A stretch of DNA of 6,972 nucleotides, taken from assembly GCA_019240015.1 (NCBI GenBank), contig JAFAZB010000338.1, forward strand, positions 1-6,972. The letters run 5' to 3'. Positions 5,789-6,972 of the stretch are shown here, in pieces (position 1 is the stretch's first letter; each line of letters starts with the position of its first letter). Below the pieces are notes generated by a model. The model did not search any database. It saw nothing but the letters and a program-made list of their open reading frames with translations, and was not told where the DNA came from. A program made the translations under genes and the position numbers. The DNA is from Solirubrobacterales bacterium. GTDB lineage: Bacteria > Actinomycetota > Thermoleophilia > Solirubrobacterales > Solirubrobacteraceae.

Positions 5789-6405
5789 ACGGCGGCACGC
5801 ATCTCGCCCGGGCGCTCGGTTCGCTGTTGGAGCGCCGCACCTCCCGGCGAGGGCTGCTCGCGCGGGCCGCGCTCGCCGGGTCGGCGCTCGCGGTCGCGCC
5901 GGCGCGCTACCTGCTGCGTCCGCAGACGGCGTGGGCGGTGATCGCCCCCCAGAGCTGCTCCTCGGGGCTGTGCACCGACGGCTACACGGCGTTCTGCTGC
6001 GAGATCCAGGGCGGACACAACAGGTGCCCGGCCGGGACCTACGTCGCGGGCTGGTGGAAGTGCACCAGCTATCAGGGCAGTGGCCTCTGTCACCAGGAGG
6101 GGGTGCGCTACTACCTCGACTGCAACCGGATCCCGGGGCATGTGTTCCCGGGCGGCTGTCAGTGCGCGAACGGAGACTGCGGGCGTCGCCGGGTCGACTG
6201 CAACCACTTCCGCTATGGACAGTGCAATACCCAGGTCGCCGGCACGACCGAGGTCGTCTGCAGGCTGGTGATCTGCCAGAACCCGGCGACCGTCCCGGGG
6301 CTGAACTGCAACGGCACCGAGATGGTCGACGACAACACTTGCGCGCATGAGGCGGGTTGCCTGCAGGGCCTCGCGGTCCAGCTGCCGGGGGGAGGTGGCG
6401 TTTGA
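5785..6405 (+). CDS. Tat-exported cysteine-rich protein resembling methylamine dehydrogenase light chain (MauA-like), lacking the second TTQ tryptophan
   Basis: A 206-residue protein. The N-terminus is a twin-arginine signal: TSRRGLLA (19-26), a hydrophobic stretch to about residue 40, and a probable cleavage site after TAWA (48-51). The mature part holds 18 cysteines (58, 63, 71, 72, 81, 93, 102, 113, 125, 127, 132, 139, 147, 159, 164, 175, 186, 192), an even number. By eye the order of motifs follows methylamine dehydrogenase light chain: C-x-DGY-x3-CC (63-72), CPAGT (81-85), a tryptophan just before a cysteine (WWKC, 90-93), YYLDC (109-113), GGCQC (123-127), then VVC (157-159). In MauA the second TTQ tryptophan directly precedes a cysteine; the best counterpart here is Q146-C147. 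The only mature tryptophans are W90 and W91. TTQ of the normal kind is therefore not expected. About 30 C-terminal residues with three extra cysteines (175, 186, 192) have no clear MauA counterpart. Function unknown: an exported redox or structural protein. Alternatively it belongs to an unrelated Cys-rich family with convergent spacing. Confidence 0.75.
   Translation: MNGGTHLARALGSLLERRTSRRGLLARAALAGSALAVAPARYLLRPQTAWAVIAPQSCSSGLCTDGYTAFCCEIQGGHNRCPAGTYVAGWWKCTSYQGSGLCHQEGVRYYLDCNRIPGHVFPGGCQCANGDCGRRRVDCNHFRYGQCNTQVAGTTEVVCRLVICQNPATVPGLNCNGTEMVDDNTCAHEAGCLQGLAVQLPGGGGV
6391..6395 (+). promoter_or_regulatory. ribosome binding site for the MauD-like gene
   Basis: GGAGG lies 9 nt before ATG 6405-6407, inside the glycine-rich end of the upstream gene. 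The ATG shares its A with the upstream TGA (TGATG), a classic coupled junction. Confidence 0.65.
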
Positions 6406-6972
6406 TGGTGGCGGTGGTTTCGGTCGAGACGTTGTTGCTGGTGGTACTGGTGGTGCTGGTCGCCGGTCTGCTGCGAAGCCACGCGGAGATCCTGCGGCGC
6501 CTCGGTCCGCCCGCAGAGGTGTCCCCGATCCCGGCGCCAGCCCCGCCGCCGCGTGGCGCTGAGCCGCCGGCGCCCACCCTCGACGGGACGACCCCGGACG
6601 GGGACCTGGTGACGCTCGACTTCGGTGGCGGCGATGGCGCCCCGACGCTGCTTGCTTTCCTGACCACCGGCTGCGGCAGCTGCGCCGGTTTCTGGGAAAC
6701 GCTCGGCGAGCGCCGGCTCGCGACGATGGCCCAGACGGTGATCGTCACCCACGAGGCGGATCGGGAAAGCCCTGCCCGCCTGCGCTCGCTCGCCCCGGCG
6801 GACGTCCCGGTGGTGATGTCCTCCCACGCCTGGGAGGACTATCAGGTGCCCGCGGCCCCGTATTTCGTGCTCGTCGACGGCTCGGTGCGAGGCGAGGGGG
6901 TCGCGACCACCTGGCAGGCGCTCGCCTCGCTGGTGCGCGACGCGATCGAAGACCAGCGACACGCGCAGGCGC
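6405..6972 (+). CDS. MauD-like membrane-anchored thioredoxin-fold protein (3' end outside window)
   Basis: The frame stays open from ATG 6405 to the window edge, giving 189 residues. The parts in order are one N-terminal membrane anchor (about residues 3-23), a basic stretch (RSHAEILRRLG, 24-34), a proline/alanine-rich linker (35-57) and a thioredoxin-like domain. The domain starts with the TlpA/MauD-type 'PAPTLDGTTPDGDLVTL' (55-71). The strand TLLAFLTTGC then leads into the active site CGSC (C90, C93), and YQVPAAPYFVLVDG (146-159) contains the likely cis-proline P152. The topology puts the CxxC outside the cytoplasm. In methylotrophs MauD is needed for correct disulfide formation in the methylamine dehydrogenase light chain. 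Here the neighbour upstream is a Cys-rich Tat protein, so it is the obvious substrate. CGSC differs from the proline-containing CPxC of classical MauD and TlpA, which should change the redox potential. The ending is not visible. Confidence 0.82.
   Translation, partial: MVAVVSVETLLLVVLVVLVAGLLRSHAEILRRLGPPAEVSPIPAPAPPPRGAEPPAPTLDGTTPDGDLVTLDFGGGDGAPTLLAFLTTGCGSCAGFWETLGERRLATMAQTVIVTHEADRESPARLRSLAPADVPVVMSSHAWEDYQVPAAPYFVLVDGSVRGEGVATTWQALASLVRDAIEDQRHAQA

Noticed and set aside
5785..6405. Calling this a true methylamine dehydrogenase small subunit (mauA)
   Set aside because: The second TTQ tryptophan is missing and no heavy chain or MauG is visible, so I describe it as MauA-like and give no gene symbol.
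5642..6748. 368-codon minus-strand open frame across the Mau-like genes
   Set aside because: The translation is S/R/P-rich without domain features, while the plus strand here has a Tat signal, an ordered cysteine pattern, CxxC and coupled starts with ribosome sites.
1..6972. Mobile element, CRISPR, tRNA or phage signals
   Set aside because: I saw no transposase or integrase motifs, no direct-repeat array, no terminal inverted repeats and no tRNA-like fold with a CCA or T-loop. Base composition also looks even from end to end.

Overview
The window is about 70% GC. It is densely packed with genes, third positions are almost always G or C, and GTG and TTG starts are used. The protein types (a long actinobacterial-type transaldolase, MeaB, DoxX/MauE-type membrane protein, Tat-exported proteins) suggest a high-GC actinobacterium, perhaps of the Thermoleophilia/Solirubrobacterales kind. 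That placement is inference from style, not from a marker gene. No rRNA, tRNA, CRISPR array or mobile element is visible.

Layout. At the left edge is the 3' end of a class I SAM-dependent methyltransferase (+), followed 7 nt later by a small SRPBCC (START-like) protein (+, 368-811). These converge on a three-gene minus-strand block read from 4201 down to 828: a soluble phospholipase D-family protein with two HKD motifs, a hexapeptide-repeat acyltransferase and transaldolase. A 102-bp divergent intergenic region (4202-4303) separates that block from a tightly coupled plus-strand operon that runs off the right edge. Its order is MeaB-type GTPase (4304-5269), a MauE/DoxX-like membrane protein (TTG start, 3 nt after the previous stop), a Tat-targeted cysteine-rich protein resembling methylamine dehydrogenase light chain (GTG start overlapping the previous stop by 4 nt), and a membrane-anchored MauD-like thioredoxin-fold protein (ATG overlapping the previous stop by 1 nt, 3' end outside the window).

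The right-hand operon is the most interesting part. In methylotrophs, MauE and MauD are needed to make the disulfide-rich light chain of methylamine dehydrogenase (MauA), which carries the tryptophan tryptophylquinone (TTQ) cofactor made from two tryptophans. Here the three partners sit together as E-A-D. The MauA-like protein has 18 cysteines and aligns by eye with the first half of the MauA pattern, but it has no tryptophan where the second TTQ tryptophan should be. It is therefore probably not a normal TTQ enzyme. It may be an exported disulfide-scaffold protein with its own oxidation machinery, or it may carry a different cofactor. No heavy chain (MauB) or MauG is present in the visible part.

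The left-hand minus-strand block has no obvious shared pathway. PLD and the acyltransferase could both act on lipids or envelope glycans, and transaldolase belongs to the pentose phosphate pathway. The whole window is covered by genes apart from short gaps of 102 bp or less.
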